Shown: one piece after another, positions 1 to 9,485 of the stretch | How positions within the stretch are numbered: position 1 is the stretch's first letter | How the letters are laid out: every line of letters starts with the position of its first letter | From: Erysipelotrichaceae bacterium | Lineage (GTDB): Bacteria > Bacillota_I > Bacilli_A > RFN20 > CAG-449 | Length of the DNA stretch: 64,000 bases | NCBI GenBank assembly: GCA_015059095.1 | Contig: SVBA01000003.1 | Coordinates: forward strand, 1 to 64,000 | Direction: 5' to 3' | Program-made: the position numbers and the translations under genes | The notes under the pieces: model-generated | What the model saw: the letters and a program-made list of their open reading frames with translations, nothing else | What the model was told of the DNA's origin: nothing | Databases searched by the model: none

Positions 1-15
1 TTTATTATCTCATAA

Positions 16-67
16 GAAAAACCCAGTGAGTAGTCCACTTTTTTATTAAGTGTCTATTTCACTGGGT
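16..67 (-). terminator. Terminator after the lipoprotein gene
   Basis: Nine-bp perfect stem ACCCAGTGA/TCACTGGGT (21-29 with 59-67), with a second weaker stem inside the loop. On the minus strand a T-run follows. It lies just downstream of the minus-strand lipoprotein gene. Confidence 0.7.
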
Positions 68-142
68 ACATTTTAAACAAAAGTTTCAAATTCACCTCTT
101 TTTTTAATAAAAAATATATATTTTACTATCAAGTAAATATCG

Positions 143-1015
143 TTATAATGGTTTAACTTTTACAATTACATTTTTATTAACCCACGTATCATTGAAATTA
201 CCAGAAGCATCATATCTAATGTAAATCTTATCTACTAAATCATTAATATTAATAATTGTTTTAAATGTATAAGTTTGCCATGAACTATTTTTACTTCCTG
301 CTGTATGTTCATATGTATACCAGCATAGTAAAGAAGGATCATCAACATCTTTACCTAATACTTCGTGAGTAACAAAATAACCAACTGTTCCAGTATTTGG
401 ACAATTCATATCAGAATATAATAAACAATGTTGATATCCATCATCGTCTTCTTTTATTGACATTGTAACTTCAACTTCAAAATAATTGTATCCTGCGAAC
501 AATAGTCCTTCGTAATCATAATCTAGATGTAAATTAACTTCGTCCACTCTTTGATTTCTTCTACCCGAATCAGTGACACTTGCTTCAGTAGTTCGAACAG
601 AATAAGTTTTAGGAGTGATACTAACCCATTTTGGATATAATTTTTCTATTCCTTCTAAATCCGAATAGATTGTAATTAAATTAGTTAATTTTTGATCAGA
701 AAACCATCCAGCAAAAACAAATCCTTCCTTTACTGGTCTAGTTTTTAATATTTCAATTATTTCATCTCTATTTGAATTATTTCCCACATCAATTATTAAA
801 TCTTCACTACTAGATGGTGGATCATTTTCTAAACAAGAACTCGATGATATTTCTTCGTAAGAAATATCAGAAGACGATTCATTATCATTATTAATCGTTT
901 CACTACTACTATTTATCAATGAAGAATTAATAGAAGAAAATTCTTCACAACCAGTTAATAAAATAGAAACAAAAACTGGTAATATAAATTTCAACATTTT
1001 TTTCATATTCATCAC
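143..1015 (-). CDS. Lipoprotein with an InlB-type beta repeat
   Basis: Predicted surface lipoprotein of 290 residues. A lipoprotein signal peptide is clear: basic start, hydrophobic core and lipobox LTGC with Cys near residue 23. A Ser/Asn/Glu-rich linker follows to about residue 75. The stretch around residues 92-132 (RPVKEGFVFAGWFSD... LYPKW) is the Listeria/Bacteroides InlB B-repeat fold, seen in many surface proteins of gut Firmicutes. The C-terminal 150 residues are an unrecognised beta-rich region. It is a single gene with its own terminator. Binding or adhesion is inferred only from the repeat. Confidence 0.75.
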   Translation of the reverse strand: MMNMKKMLKFILPVFVSILLTGCEEFSSINSSLINSSSETINNDNESSSDISYEEISSSSCLENDPPSSSEDLIIDVGNNSNRDEIIEILKTRPVKEGFVFAGWFSDQKLTNLITIYSDLEGIEKLYPKWVSITPKTYSVRTTEASVTDSGRRNQRVDEVNLHLDYDYEGLLFAGYNYFEVEVTMSIKEDDDGYQHCLLYSDMNCPNTGTVGYFVTHEVLGKDVDDPSLLCWYTYEHTAGSKNSSWQTYTFKTIININDLVDKIYIRYDASGNFNDTWVNKNVIVKVKPL

Positions 1016-1122
1016 TTCCTAATTTAATAATACAAAATTATTAAAGATAATCAATACGTTTATCAATAATTTTTTTTAACAAAAAAGCATATCAGTAAAA
1101 AATGATATGCTAATTTTATTAA

Positions 1123-3177
1123 TTATTGAATTTTATTATCTGCAATAACTTTATCAACCATATAAGAAGGTACTTCTTCATATGATTCAAATTCTCTATT
1201 AAAGAAGCCAGAAGCTTGAGTTAATGATCTTAATTGAGTAGCATAATCAATAATTTCTGATTCTGGAACAAGAGCAACGATTTCATTTACTTCATGTTCA
1301 CCCTCTTCAATAGATTGAACTCTAGCACGTCTAGAGTTTAAATCTGCAAGAACATCACCAATATATTTACCATCAACATTAACAGTAATTCTCATAATTG
1401 GTTCTAAAATAATTGGTTTACATGATTTATATGCTTCTTTAAATGCAAGAATAGCAGCCATTTTGAAAGCCATATCGTTAGAGTCAACTGAGTGATATTT
1501 ACCATCGACTAAGACACCTTTAACACCAATTACTGGGAATCCTGCTAATCCACCTTTTTCAAGAGCTTCTCTAAATCCTTTTTCAACAGCACCAAAGTAG
1601 TTCTTTGGAACTGCACCACCGAATACTTCTTCAGCAAATTCAATATCTTCAGATGGTTCAAATCTCATATCAACAACGCCATAGAATCCAGAACCACCAG
1701 ATTGTTTGACATATCTACCAATTGCTTGACCAGTTTTCTTAATAGATTCACGATAAACGATCTTCATTGGTTCAACATCAACTTCAATTTTGTATGTATT
1801 TTTTAATTTTTCAATAATATAATCAACGTGAGTAGAAGATAAACCACCTAATAATAATTGTTTAGTTTCTTGATTTCTCTTAACTTCAACTGCAGGGTCT
1901 TCTAGTTGAATTTTTGCTAATGAAATACCAATTTTATTTTCATCATTTTTATTTTTAACAACTAAGCCTTTGAAAATAACTGCAGTTGGATATTTAACTG
2001 GTTTATATGTAATAACATTTTTAGTATCAGAAAGAGTCATACCAGAACTAATTTTATCAAGTCTAGTAACTGCACCGATATCGCCTGCATGTAATTCATC
2101 TACTGCAGTTAAATTTTTACCAGTCATAACGTATAGTGCGCTTATTTTTACAGTATCTCCATTTGATGCTCTAACTTCATCTCCTGATTTAATACTACCT
2201 GAATTAATTTTAAATAAATTAATTACACCTGAATATGGATCAACGATTGTTTTGAAAACATATGCTGAGAATGGTTCTTCAGTAGTTGTTAATCTAGTAA
2301 CAATTTCACCTTTTTCATTTTCTGCTTCATATGGTTTTAAATCACTTGGGTTTGGTAGGTAATCAATAAACATATTTAACATTGTGTGAATACCGATATT
2401 CTTAGTAGCAGAACCTACTAATACTGGAATTAATTCACCATCTAAAACACCTTTTCTTAAACCACGGTGAATTTCTTCATTAGTTAAAGTTTCACCCATA
2501 AAGAATTTTTCTAGTAATTCATCATCTGTACCTGCAACTGCTTCAACAATCATATTATGAAGTTCAAATACTTTCATTCTCTTATCTTCATAAATTTCTG
2601 CATCAACACATTCTGTACCGTTAAAAATTCTAGCTTTTAGATCAACTACATTACAGAATCCATCAAATTTATCTTCATGGCCTAATGGGTAACAGAATGG
2701 AACAGCTGTTTTACCTAATTTAGAACGAATATCTTCTAAAACATCATCAAATACAACGTTTTCTTTATCCATTTTATTAACATAAATAAATGTAGGAATT
2801 CCTCTTTTTCTTAAGAAGTTCCAATGTTTAATAGTACCAACTTGAACTTTTGTAGTAGCGTCGATTACTAATACAGCACCTTTAACAATTCTTGTTACAC
2901 CTAAAGCTTCTGAAACGAAATCATCATTACCAGGAATATCAATTAAGTTTAATTTATATCCATTATGATAAATTGGGACTACTGCAGTAGAAATAGAACA
3001 TTGTTTTCTAATTTCATCTGGAAGATAGTCAGAAACTGTATTTTTCTTTTCAACTTCACCTTTCACTTTACTACCGCCAGTTATATAGTATAAAGATTCA
3101 ACTAAAGTAGTTTTACCTGAACCTTGATGGCCTAAAACTGCGATATTTCTAATATTTTTAGCATCAAATCTTTCCAT
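1123..3177 (-). CDS. EF-G-like translational GTPase paralogue
   Basis: Homologue of elongation factor G, 684 residues, with the GTPase domain first and the EF-G domains II-V after it. The P-loop is GHQGSGKT (residues 16-23), G4 is NKMD (about 134) and G5 is SAT (about 258). The G3 motif is DIPGND where canonical EF-G has DTPGHVD, so the catalytic His is Asn. This marks the second, non-canonical EF-G family common in Firmicutes rather than the housekeeping fusA, which normally sits with rpsL/rpsG. Its role is uncertain (ribosome recycling, stress translation or another ribosome-linked task). It is monocistronic, with a strong promoter and a cre-like box in the leader. Confidence 0.88.
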   Translation of the reverse strand: MERFDAKNIRNIAVLGHQGSGKTTLVESLYYITGGSKVKGEVEKKNTVSDYLPDEIRKQCSISTAVVPIYHNGYKLNLIDIPGNDDFVSEALGVTRIVKGAVLVIDATTKVQVGTIKHWNFLRKRGIPTFIYVNKMDKENVVFDDVLEDIRSKLGKTAVPFCYPLGHEDKFDGFCNVVDLKARIFNGTECVDAEIYEDKRMKVFELHNMIVEAVAGTDDELLEKFFMGETLTNEEIHRGLRKGVLDGELIPVLVGSATKNIGIHTMLNMFIDYLPNPSDLKPYEAENEKGEIVTRLTTTEEPFSAYVFKTIVDPYSGVINLFKINSGSIKSGDEVRASNGDTVKISALYVMTGKNLTAVDELHAGDIGAVTRLDKISSGMTLSDTKNVITYKPVKYPTAVIFKGLVVKNKNDENKIGISLAKIQLEDPAVEVKRNQETKQLLLGGLSSTHVDYIIEKLKNTYKIEVDVEPMKIVYRESIKKTGQAIGRYVKQSGGSGFYGVVDMRFEPSEDIEFAEEVFGGAVPKNYFGAVEKGFREALEKGGLAGFPVIGVKGVLVDGKYHSVDSNDMAFKMAAILAFKEAYKSCKPIILEPIMRITVNVDGKYIGDVLADLNSRRARVQSIEEGEHEVNEIVALVPESEIIDYATQLRSLTQASGFFNREFESYEEVPSYMVDKVIADNKIQ

Positions 3178-3195
3178 AATATTATACCTCCTATA

Positions 3196-3209
3196 TGTAA
3201 GCGCTTACT
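3196..3209. promoter_or_regulatory. cre-like operator in the EF-G-like gene leader
   Basis: TGTAAGCGCTTACT matches the CcpA consensus TGWAANCGNTNWCA at every position but the last, and 12 of its bases form a perfect palindrome. It lies just downstream of the promoter -10 and upstream of the ribosome binding site, a road-block position. CcpA binding is inferred. Confidence 0.6.
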
Positions 3210-3224
3210 AAACTATATGCATAG

Positions 3225-3253
3225 ATTATAACATAGTTATAAGAGTTTGTTAA
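3225..3253 (-). promoter_or_regulatory. Sigma-A promoter of the EF-G-like gene
   Basis: On the minus strand TTAACA, a 17-bp spacer, then a perfect TATAAT, about 50 bp upstream of the ATG. A GGAGG site precedes the start. Confidence 0.6.
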
Positions 3254-3338
3254 TACCCAAATTTATGTTTTTTCTATTTTTTAAATTATTTTAATTCTTT
3301 TTTTCGAAAAATTCGATTAATATTTTTGTTTAAAAATG

Positions 3339-3361
3339 AAAAAAGCCATTTAATAAATGGC
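3339..3361 (-). terminator. Terminator after the phosphoesterase gene
   Basis: Stem GCCATT/AATGGC (extendable by two A-T pairs) with a minus-strand T-run of six. Confidence 0.65.
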
Positions 3362-3379
3362 AATTTTCAAAGAAAACAA

Positions 3380-5092
3380 TTATTTCAACTTAAATACAAT
3401 ATCAGTTCCATAATCTTTTGCATAATTAAATGGACTTTCAATATTCACTTTTTCTCCATCACTAGTATTATATACTAATGTTTGTTGATTATTTTTAAAA
3501 TCAACTCTTATACCTAAACCAATTTGTGATTTCATGTTAGTAAGTTTACCAGAATCTACTTGAGTATAACCTCTTTTAGATACTAATACATTTATAAAAT
3601 TATGTTCTGTAATCTTACCTTTATATGGATTACTTGAGCTAATATTAGGATTCCAAACATATCTACCGTTTTCTAATTTATAATCAAATCCTGGTTCAAA
3701 GATAAATAAGTCATGTTGATGTCCGGAAATCATCATATCAATATTCATTTTATTTAATTCTTCAGTTAATTTGATTTTTTGTTCTTCATGATTTCTTCTA
3801 TTATTGATAAACACTACTGGAATATGACAAACTGCTAGACGATAATCATATTTTGATAAATCTTTTTTTGCTTCTTCTTGTAAGAAAGATATTTGATTTT
3901 CTCTATATTCTTCATAATATGCTGTATCATAATATTCCCAATAATCATCATCATGATCTTCACCAATGTCTAAGACTACACCATATAAATTATCTAGAGT
4001 AAAACTATAATAAAAGCTTTCATCTTTACTACCAACAAAGTTATGGAATTCTTCAGCATATTTACCTTTAATTTCATGATTTCCTCTCGCATAAACTACT
4101 GGAATATTACCTTTTGTCATTTCATGAGCATATTCATTTACTAAATTAGCATCCGCATATGTGTCCATCATAGAGACTATATCACCTGCTAGAACCAATA
4201 ATTCTTTATCTTCCATATATGAAGCAGCTTTTATAGCAGCTTTACCTGCCATATGAATATCTGCTAGAGAATAATAATTTAAACCATCACTAGTCTCTAC
4301 TGGTTTAAAAGTATATTTTTCTGAAATATCTCTTCCAAAATATCCACCAAATGGTCCTCTATAAGTAATCTTTTGAACATGAATTTCATATTCTTTCGCT
4401 TCATCTAAAATATCCATTGGAATTGTAACTTTATGTATTTTTGTATAAGATCTATTAGAGCCAGCATAATTATCAAAATATCTAACATCATCAATTTCTA
4501 CCCATGCTCTAGCTTCTGTTCTACTAGAGAAAACGATTTGATATTCATTTTCTACAGCATAAACAACTGCTCCAGTTGAAATATCATTAAAAGTAAAATT
4601 AACTAAATTTGCACCTACTAAAGCAAAAATAATTCCTAATAACGACCATTTAAATGCTTTAACTTTATGCAAATTAGTCTTCGGATAAATAAAGATAAAA
4701 AAGATAACAATTAATAATGCAGCACTTAGACCTACATATTTAAAGAAGTTAGGCCAAATATAATCCATATAATCAATTGCACCCAAATTAATAATAACTA
4801 TCACTGCAATTAAAAATACAATATTCACGCCATTATATATATAAGAATATAAGTTTTTGTCTTTTTTTCTATTTAGTAGAAACAAAATAGAATTACTTAC
4901 TGCTATTAGAAATAATAAAATCCAAATAATAATTGGTAAATTGTATAGTAATGAAGAATAAGAATCTTCATACCTTAAAGTTTTAGATATTCCTGACCAA
5001 CACGGTCTCATCGCAAAAAACATCCAAAAATTAAACCAAGCTAAAACTAAATTCCCAATATGAGAAACTTTCAATAAAATTTTTTTGATCAT
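3380..5092 (-). CDS. Membrane-anchored calcineurin-like metallophosphoesterase
   Basis: 570 residues. The first ~180 hold about five hydrophobic segments. A fibronectin-like beta region follows (to about 260), then a calcineurin-like phosphoesterase domain with the metal-binding signatures DIHMAG, GDIVSM, RGNHE, CHIPVV and SGHQHD. The arrangement, membrane part then beta domain then phosphoesterase, resembles extracellular purple-acid-phosphatase-like enzymes of clostridia, so the catalytic domain probably faces outward. The substrate is unknown. The gene stands alone, with a GGAGG site 10 bp before ATG and a terminator after it. Confidence 0.85.
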   Translation of the reverse strand: MIKKILLKVSHIGNLVLAWFNFWMFFAMRPCWSGISKTLRYEDSYSSLLYNLPIIIWILLFLIAVSNSILFLLNRKKDKNLYSYIYNGVNIVFLIAVIVIINLGAIDYMDYIWPNFFKYVGLSAALLIVIFFIFIYPKTNLHKVKAFKWSLLGIIFALVGANLVNFTFNDISTGAVVYAVENEYQIVFSSRTEARAWVEIDDVRYFDNYAGSNRSYTKIHKVTIPMDILDEAKEYEIHVQKITYRGPFGGYFGRDISEKYTFKPVETSDGLNYYSLADIHMAGKAAIKAASYMEDKELLVLAGDIVSMMDTYADANLVNEYAHEMTKGNIPVVYARGNHEIKGKYAEEFHNFVGSKDESFYYSFTLDNLYGVVLDIGEDHDDDYWEYYDTAYYEEYRENQISFLQEEAKKDLSKYDYRLAVCHIPVVFINNRRNHEEQKIKLTEELNKMNIDMMISGHQHDLFIFEPGFDYKLENGRYVWNPNISSSNPYKGKITEHNFINVLVSKRGYTQVDSGKLTNMKSQIGLGIRVDFKNNQQTLVYNTSDGEKVNIESPFNYAKDYGTDIVFKLK

Positions 5093-5195
5093 AGGTTATA
5101 GACCTCCATGTTAATTAAATTTTATCATATTTTCTAAGATTACAGGTATATAAATTTTTAGATGTTATTTTTTATTAGAAAATAAAAATATTTTA

Positions 5196-5224
5196 TTGTA
5201 GATTAATAGTTGTAGAATTATAAT
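5196..5224 (+). promoter_or_regulatory. Promoter of the CofE-like gene
   Basis: TTGTAG, 17-bp spacer, TATAAT, about 40 bp before the start codon. A GAAGG ribosome site precedes ATG. Confidence 0.6.
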
Positions 5225-5265
5225 AAATTTGTTTTTAAATTTCAAAAAAGAAAGAAGGTATCATT

Positions 5266-6456
5266 ATGGAAAGAAAAGTTGGAACAATTTCTAGAGGCAT
5301 TCGTTGCCCTATTATTAGAGAAGGTGACGACTTAATTAAAATCACTTGTGATAGTGTTTTAGAAGCTTGTGAATACGAAGGATTTTCTTTAAGAGATAGA
5401 GACGTTATCGCTTTAACTGAATCAATCGTTGCTCGTGCACAAGGTAACTATGCTTCAATTCAAGCGATTGCAGATGATGTAAAAGAAAAATTGGGTGGAG
5501 GAACTGTTGGTGTTGTTTTCCCTATTTTATCAAGAAATAGATTTGCAATCGTATTAAAAGGTATTGCAATGGGTGTTAAAAAAGTTGTATTAATGCTTTC
5601 TTATCCAAGTGATGAAGTAGGAAACTCTTTAATTACATTAGATCAATTAGATGAAGCAGGAATTAACCCATATAGTGATATCCTATCTTTAGAAAAATAT
5701 CGTGAAATATTTGGCTATAATAAACACGAATTTACTGGTGTAGATTACGTTGATTATTATAAACAATTAATTGAAGAACAAGGTGCAGAATGTGAAATCG
5801 TATTTGCAAACCATGTTAAAACAATCCTAAATTACACTGATACAGTATTAACTTGTGACATTCATACTAGAGCAAGATCAAAACGTATCTTAAAAGCTAA
5901 TGGTGCTAAAATTGTTTTAGGTTTAGATGATATCTTAACTTCATCTGTTAACGGAAATGGATACAATGAAAAATATGGATTACTAGGTTCTAACAAAGCT
6001 ACAGAAGATAAAGTAAAGTTATTCCCTAGAGCAAGTCAACCTTTAGTTGATGGTATCCAAAAAGAAATTTTAAATAGAACTGGTAAACATGTTGAAGTAA
6101 TGGTTTACGGTGATGGTGCTTTCAAAGATCCTCAAGGTAAGATTTGGGAATTAGCAGACCCAGTTGTTTCTCCATTCTTTACTCCAGGATTAGTTGGTAC
6201 TCCTAATGAATTAAAATTAAAGTACTTAGCAGATAATGATTTCAAAAATTTATCTGGTGAAGAATTAAAAAAAGCAATATCTGAATCAATCAAAGCTAAA
6301 CAAAGTAATTTAGTTGGATCAATGGCATCTCAAGGTACAACACCTAGACAACTTACTGATTTAATTGGTTCATTATGTGACTTAACTTCTGGTTCAGGAG
6401 ATAAAGGAACACCGATTATTTTAATACAAGGTTATTTCGATAATTATACAAATTAA
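5266..6456 (+). CDS. Coenzyme F420-0:L-glutamate ligase family protein (CofE-like)
   Basis: 396 residues matching the F420-0:gamma-glutamyl ligase fold across their length, including the N-terminal RCPIIREGDDL strand, the VIALTESIVARAQG segment, VVLMLSYPSDEVG and the late PQGKIWELADPVVSP motif. In methanogens and actinobacteria this family adds glutamate to coenzyme F420. Many fermentative Firmicutes carry a homologue without F420 synthesis genes, and none are visible in this window. A different amide-ligase substrate is therefore likely; which one I cannot tell. Transcribed alone from its own promoter with a strong terminator. Confidence 0.82.
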   Translation: MERKVGTISRGIRCPIIREGDDLIKITCDSVLEACEYEGFSLRDRDVIALTESIVARAQGNYASIQAIADDVKEKLGGGTVGVVFPILSRNRFAIVLKGIAMGVKKVVLMLSYPSDEVGNSLITLDQLDEAGINPYSDILSLEKYREIFGYNKHEFTGVDYVDYYKQLIEEQGAECEIVFANHVKTILNYTDTVLTCDIHTRARSKRILKANGAKIVLGLDDILTSSVNGNGYNEKYGLLGSNKATEDKVKLFPRASQPLVDGIQKEILNRTGKHVEVMVYGDGAFKDPQGKIWELADPVVSPFFTPGLVGTPNELKLKYLADNDFKNLSGEELKKAISESIKAKQSNLVGSMASQGTTPRQLTDLIGSLCDLTSGSGDKGTPIILIQGYFDNYTN

Positions 6457-6460
6457 TATA

Positions 6461-6488
6461 AAAGCTGCTAAAATTCTAGCAGCTTTTA
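6461..6488 (+). terminator. Terminator of the CofE-like gene
   Basis: Ten-bp perfect stem AAAGCTGCTA/TAGCAGCTTT followed by T-rich sequence. Confidence 0.8.
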
Positions 6489-6536
6489 TTTATATTCATA
6501 TAATGAATATACAAATATTTAGGACGATAAATCTAT

Positions 6537-7772
6537 TTACTTTTTTAATTTAAAAATAAACGAAGGTTCTTTTATTATGTATTCAATACTTTTCAACCCT
6601 ACATTTTCATAATTCTCTAAACCAAATTCATCACAAAAATAAATATGACTTCCATCTGTTTGAAAAGAATAATCAACAACATCCTTTTTTATAATTGAAT
6701 ATTCAGTCCCTGTATTATAATCAACTAAAATAACTTTGACTTGGTATGCAAGTAAATTAATGTAACTATCATTTAATGGTTTAATATGAGTAATAAAACT
6801 AACACCTTTTACTTGAGTATTTCTTGTAGAATAATAATCAAGATAATTATCATTATTAACATAAACCATCTCATTTCCATAAAATTCATCTAATAAGTAA
6901 TAATGTACAGTGTTATTCTTACTATCTTCGATTTTTTTAATACTTATGCAAGTGTTATATTGATTGACAATATCATTATTATCTAAGGCAAAAAACATTT
7001 CATCATACGATAATGTGATTTTGTATACATCTATTGGTTCCTTTTTTTCTCTATTAGACTCTAGGTCTTTTAAATAGAATATGGTATACGAACTTTTCTT
7101 ACTCACTACAGTATTATTTATTGAACCTGATAATGAGTTTAAACTTTCGTTTTTATAATAAGACAAATTTTCACTTTCAACTAATAATTGATTATCATTA
7201 TTATCATTAATTAAATTTGTAGGTGCAGTTAGGGAGAAACATACTCTTGAAATATAAGGAGATGAATTTACTACATCAAAAAGATTATTAGCATATTCAT
7301 CAAAATCATCTTTAGACGAAAAATTCAAATAAATAGTATCATCATTTACTCTACTAATCTCATATTCATTTGATATAGTTAAATCATTAAGACCAACTTC
7401 CTTTAAATATTTATCAGTAAAAAATGAATCATAATATTTAGTCACATTCTTATTAGAAATAATAATTATTGGAACTAATGCTCCAACCATTAAAATAGAG
7501 ATTAGTAAAAAAATCATAATTACTCTTTTCTTACTTTTTGAATGAACTTCATTTATTTTATCGATTACTTCTAAAGAATCATCAATGGTAAATAATTCCT
7601 CTTTAGTTATTTCAAAGTAATTGATTATATCATTTAAACTATCTTTATTAGGAACTCCTAAACCTTGTTCCCATTTAGCAACTGCACTTCTAGATATATG
7701 GAGGATGTCTGCTAATTCTTCTTGTGTTAAACCTTTTTGTTTTCGTAACTCTTTTAATTTATCTTTAAACAT
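6537..7772 (-). CDS. XRE-family regulator with a membrane anchor and extracellular domain
   Basis: 411 residues. Residues 1-60 are a Cro/CI-type helix-turn-helix (LTQEELADILHISRSAVAKWEQG). A linker is followed by one transmembrane helix at about residues 82-105, then roughly 300 residues of unrecognised, Asn/Asp/Tyr-rich sequence that should lie outside the membrane. A DNA-binding head on a single-pass membrane protein suggests a one-component transmembrane sensor. No target gene sits beside it. The promoter region has a short inverted repeat and direct repeats that may be its own operator. Confidence 0.8.
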   Translation of the reverse strand: MFKDKLKELRKQKGLTQEELADILHISRSAVAKWEQGLGVPNKDSLNDIINYFEITKEELFTIDDSLEVIDKINEVHSKSKKRVIMIFLLISILMVGALVPIIIISNKNVTKYYDSFFTDKYLKEVGLNDLTISNEYEISRVNDDTIYLNFSSKDDFDEYANNLFDVVNSSPYISRVCFSLTAPTNLINDNNDNQLLVESENLSYYKNESLNSLSGSINNTVVSKKSSYTIFYLKDLESNREKKEPIDVYKITLSYDEMFFALDNNDIVNQYNTCISIKKIEDSKNNTVHYYLLDEFYGNEMVYVNNDNYLDYYSTRNTQVKGVSFITHIKPLNDSYINLLAYQVKVILVDYNTGTEYSIIKKDVVDYSFQTDGSHIYFCDEFGLENYENVGLKSIEYIIKEPSFIFKLKK

Positions 7773-8081
7773 AATTATCCTCCTTTCTTTAATTATATAT
7801 CCTTTTCATGTAAATGAAATGATACTTTCTTGATACTTTAAAAAAATGGTAACTATGTTTTGAAATTAAAGAAATATTATTGATACAATAAACTATAAAA
7901 TTTATTTTCTTATATTACTTTTCATTAATTTGTCTGCAATAATTGTAATCAAAAAAATCTATGTTGCGCATTTTCCGCTAAAAAACCAATTATTTTTAAA
8001 TCGATTTTCAAAAAACATACTTAAATATTAATAAATTATATGTAATATTATATCAACAAAAAATGATAGTTTTTACATTCT
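7773..8081. other. 309-bp AT-rich intergenic region
   Basis: Holds the promoter of the XRE gene at its left end, with the direct repeat TGATACTTT at 7820-7828 and 7831-7839 (11 bp apart, one helical turn). The remainder, down to the end of the aminotransferase gene, shows no ORF, RNA gene or clear terminator that I can identify. Confidence 0.5.
7792..7819 (-). promoter_or_regulatory. Promoter and candidate operator of the XRE gene
   Basis: On the minus strand TTTCAT, 16-bp spacer, TATAAT. The -35 is one arm of the inverted repeat TTTCAT/ATGAAA (7804-7809 with 7814-7819), suggesting autoregulation. Confidence 0.4.
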
Positions 8082-9314
8082 CTAACATCCTTCATTATCC
8101 ATTCGATTTTTAATAATATATGGAAGTCTTTTACATTCATCTTTATTGATTGCACAAATCGCAACTCTTATACATGTTTCGGTAGTAACCACATATACAT
8201 TATCTTTTCTTAAAGAGTCCATTAATAATTTAGGATTTGATGTTGGAACGCACACAAAGAATCCACACTCAAATGGTAAAGTTTTTAGACCACACTTTTT
8301 ACTTTCTTCTATAAAGATTTTTGCTCTAGTTTCTAAGATTGAAGACATCTTTTTAACTTCATTTCTAAAAGACTCTTTATATTCTTCATTTAATACTAAT
8401 TCTTCAATAATTCCTTCCCCTAAGGTTGTAGAACTACTCCAACTAGCTCTGGCAATATATTCATAACAATCTTTTAAATAATTAACTTCTTCTTCATTCT
8501 TACTCATTCCTATTGCAGCACCAATCCTCAAACCATATAAGCCAAAAGTTTTTGATCCACTAAAAGTAAATACGCTTAAGATGTTGTCATTTAATCTTGT
8601 TAGTTTTAAATAACGATTTCTAATAATTAAACCATTTGAAGAATAGTAATCAAAATAAGCCATATCTATTAGTAAAACAATATTTCGTGAATAGGAATTT
8701 AATAAATTTATTAAATTATCATAATCATTATCACTTAAACAGAATCCAGTAGGATTTTGACAAGGATCATTAATAACTAAAACAATATTTTCTTGATCAT
8801 TTAACTTGTCAATACATTGTTTAATGCTATTTAAATTAAAGTTACCATTTTCATCATATAAATCATAAGTTAAGTATGAACATTCTCTTTCTTCTGCATA
8901 AGTAATATAAGTTTCCCACATTACTTTTGGAAGTAAAACTTTATCTCCTCTATTTAAATAAGTAGAAAAAGTCAAAGCAATCGCACCACTTCCTCCAGGA
9001 GTAGCAATTACTCTTAAGTGATGAGTTTTTTTGATTTCGTCTAAATTATTTGAGAACACCCATTCTAAAATAGCATTTTGAAAATTAGTACTCCCCCCTG
9101 TATCACTATATGGAAACATTTTATCTCCAGTTAAACTATTCATAGCTTTTTTAACTGCATCAAAAGTATATAATACGCCGTTTTCATCAAATAACATACC
9201 TGCAGTAGAATTAATTGTTGATGGATTAGAAAGTTTTGCTCTTTTTGCTTCTTGTGCTAAAGATAAAATATTATTTGTTAATTTCTTTTTTCTACTTTTT
9301 TCATTAATGATCAT
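8082..9314 (-). CDS. PLP-dependent class I/II aminotransferase
   Basis: 410-residue fold-type I aminotransferase. Seen: substrate-side PYSDTGG and TPGGSGAI segments, NDPCQNPTG (the Asn/Pro motif that contacts PLP), DMAYFDYYS, and the Schiff-base Lys in FSGSKTFGLYGLRIG. These match aspartate/aromatic-type aminotransferases. It is divergent from gdhA, so a transamination pair with glutamate dehydrogenase (2-oxoglutarate as amino acceptor) is a reasonable inference. The exact amino acid cannot be read from the sequence. A GGAGG-like site (cctcc on the plus strand) precedes ATG. Confidence 0.87.
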   Translation of the reverse strand: MIINEKSRKKKLTNNILSLAQEAKRAKLSNPSTINSTAGMLFDENGVLYTFDAVKKAMNSLTGDKMFPYSDTGGSTNFQNAILEWVFSNNLDEIKKTHHLRVIATPGGSGAIALTFSTYLNRGDKVLLPKVMWETYITYAEERECSYLTYDLYDENGNFNLNSIKQCIDKLNDQENIVLVINDPCQNPTGFCLSDNDYDNLINLLNSYSRNIVLLIDMAYFDYYSSNGLIIRNRYLKLTRLNDNILSVFTFSGSKTFGLYGLRIGAAIGMSKNEEEVNYLKDCYEYIARASWSSSTTLGEGIIEELVLNEEYKESFRNEVKKMSSILETRAKIFIEESKKCGLKTLPFECGFFVCVPTSNPKLLMDSLRKDNVYVVTTETCIRVAICAINKDECKRLPYIIKNRMDNEGC

Positions 9315-9435
9315 ATGTTGCCTCCTTTATAGAGAATCTTTTTATCTATATTACAACATTTTTTTTACTAATAAAACTACTAATAATGATGAAACCCCTT
9401 ACTACTTTAATTATTAGTAAATAATTATTCTTTTA

Positions 9436-9464
9436 TTCATTAGATAATTATTATTGTGTATAAT
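9436..9464 (+). promoter_or_regulatory. Promoter of gdhA
   Basis: TTCATT, 17-bp spacer, perfect TATAAT at 9459-9464. The -10 overlaps the upstream in-frame GTG at 9456, which rules that GTG out as the start. Confidence 0.55.
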
Positions 9465-9485
9465 AAGAAAAAAGGAGGTTTCCTT

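Noticed and set aside
1970..2362. A 130-codon ORF opposite the EF-G-like gene
   Set aside because: It lies wholly within a strong gene on the other strand, has no ribosome site and resembles no protein. Similar antisense ORFs at 8146, 14207, 16102, 26794, 29590, 42310 and 61479 were dropped for the same reason.
9456..9485. A GTG start for gdhA ten codons upstream
   Set aside because: The GTG is next to a perfect -10 box that overlaps the next codons, and it has no ribosome site. ATG at 9486 has GGAGG at the right distance.
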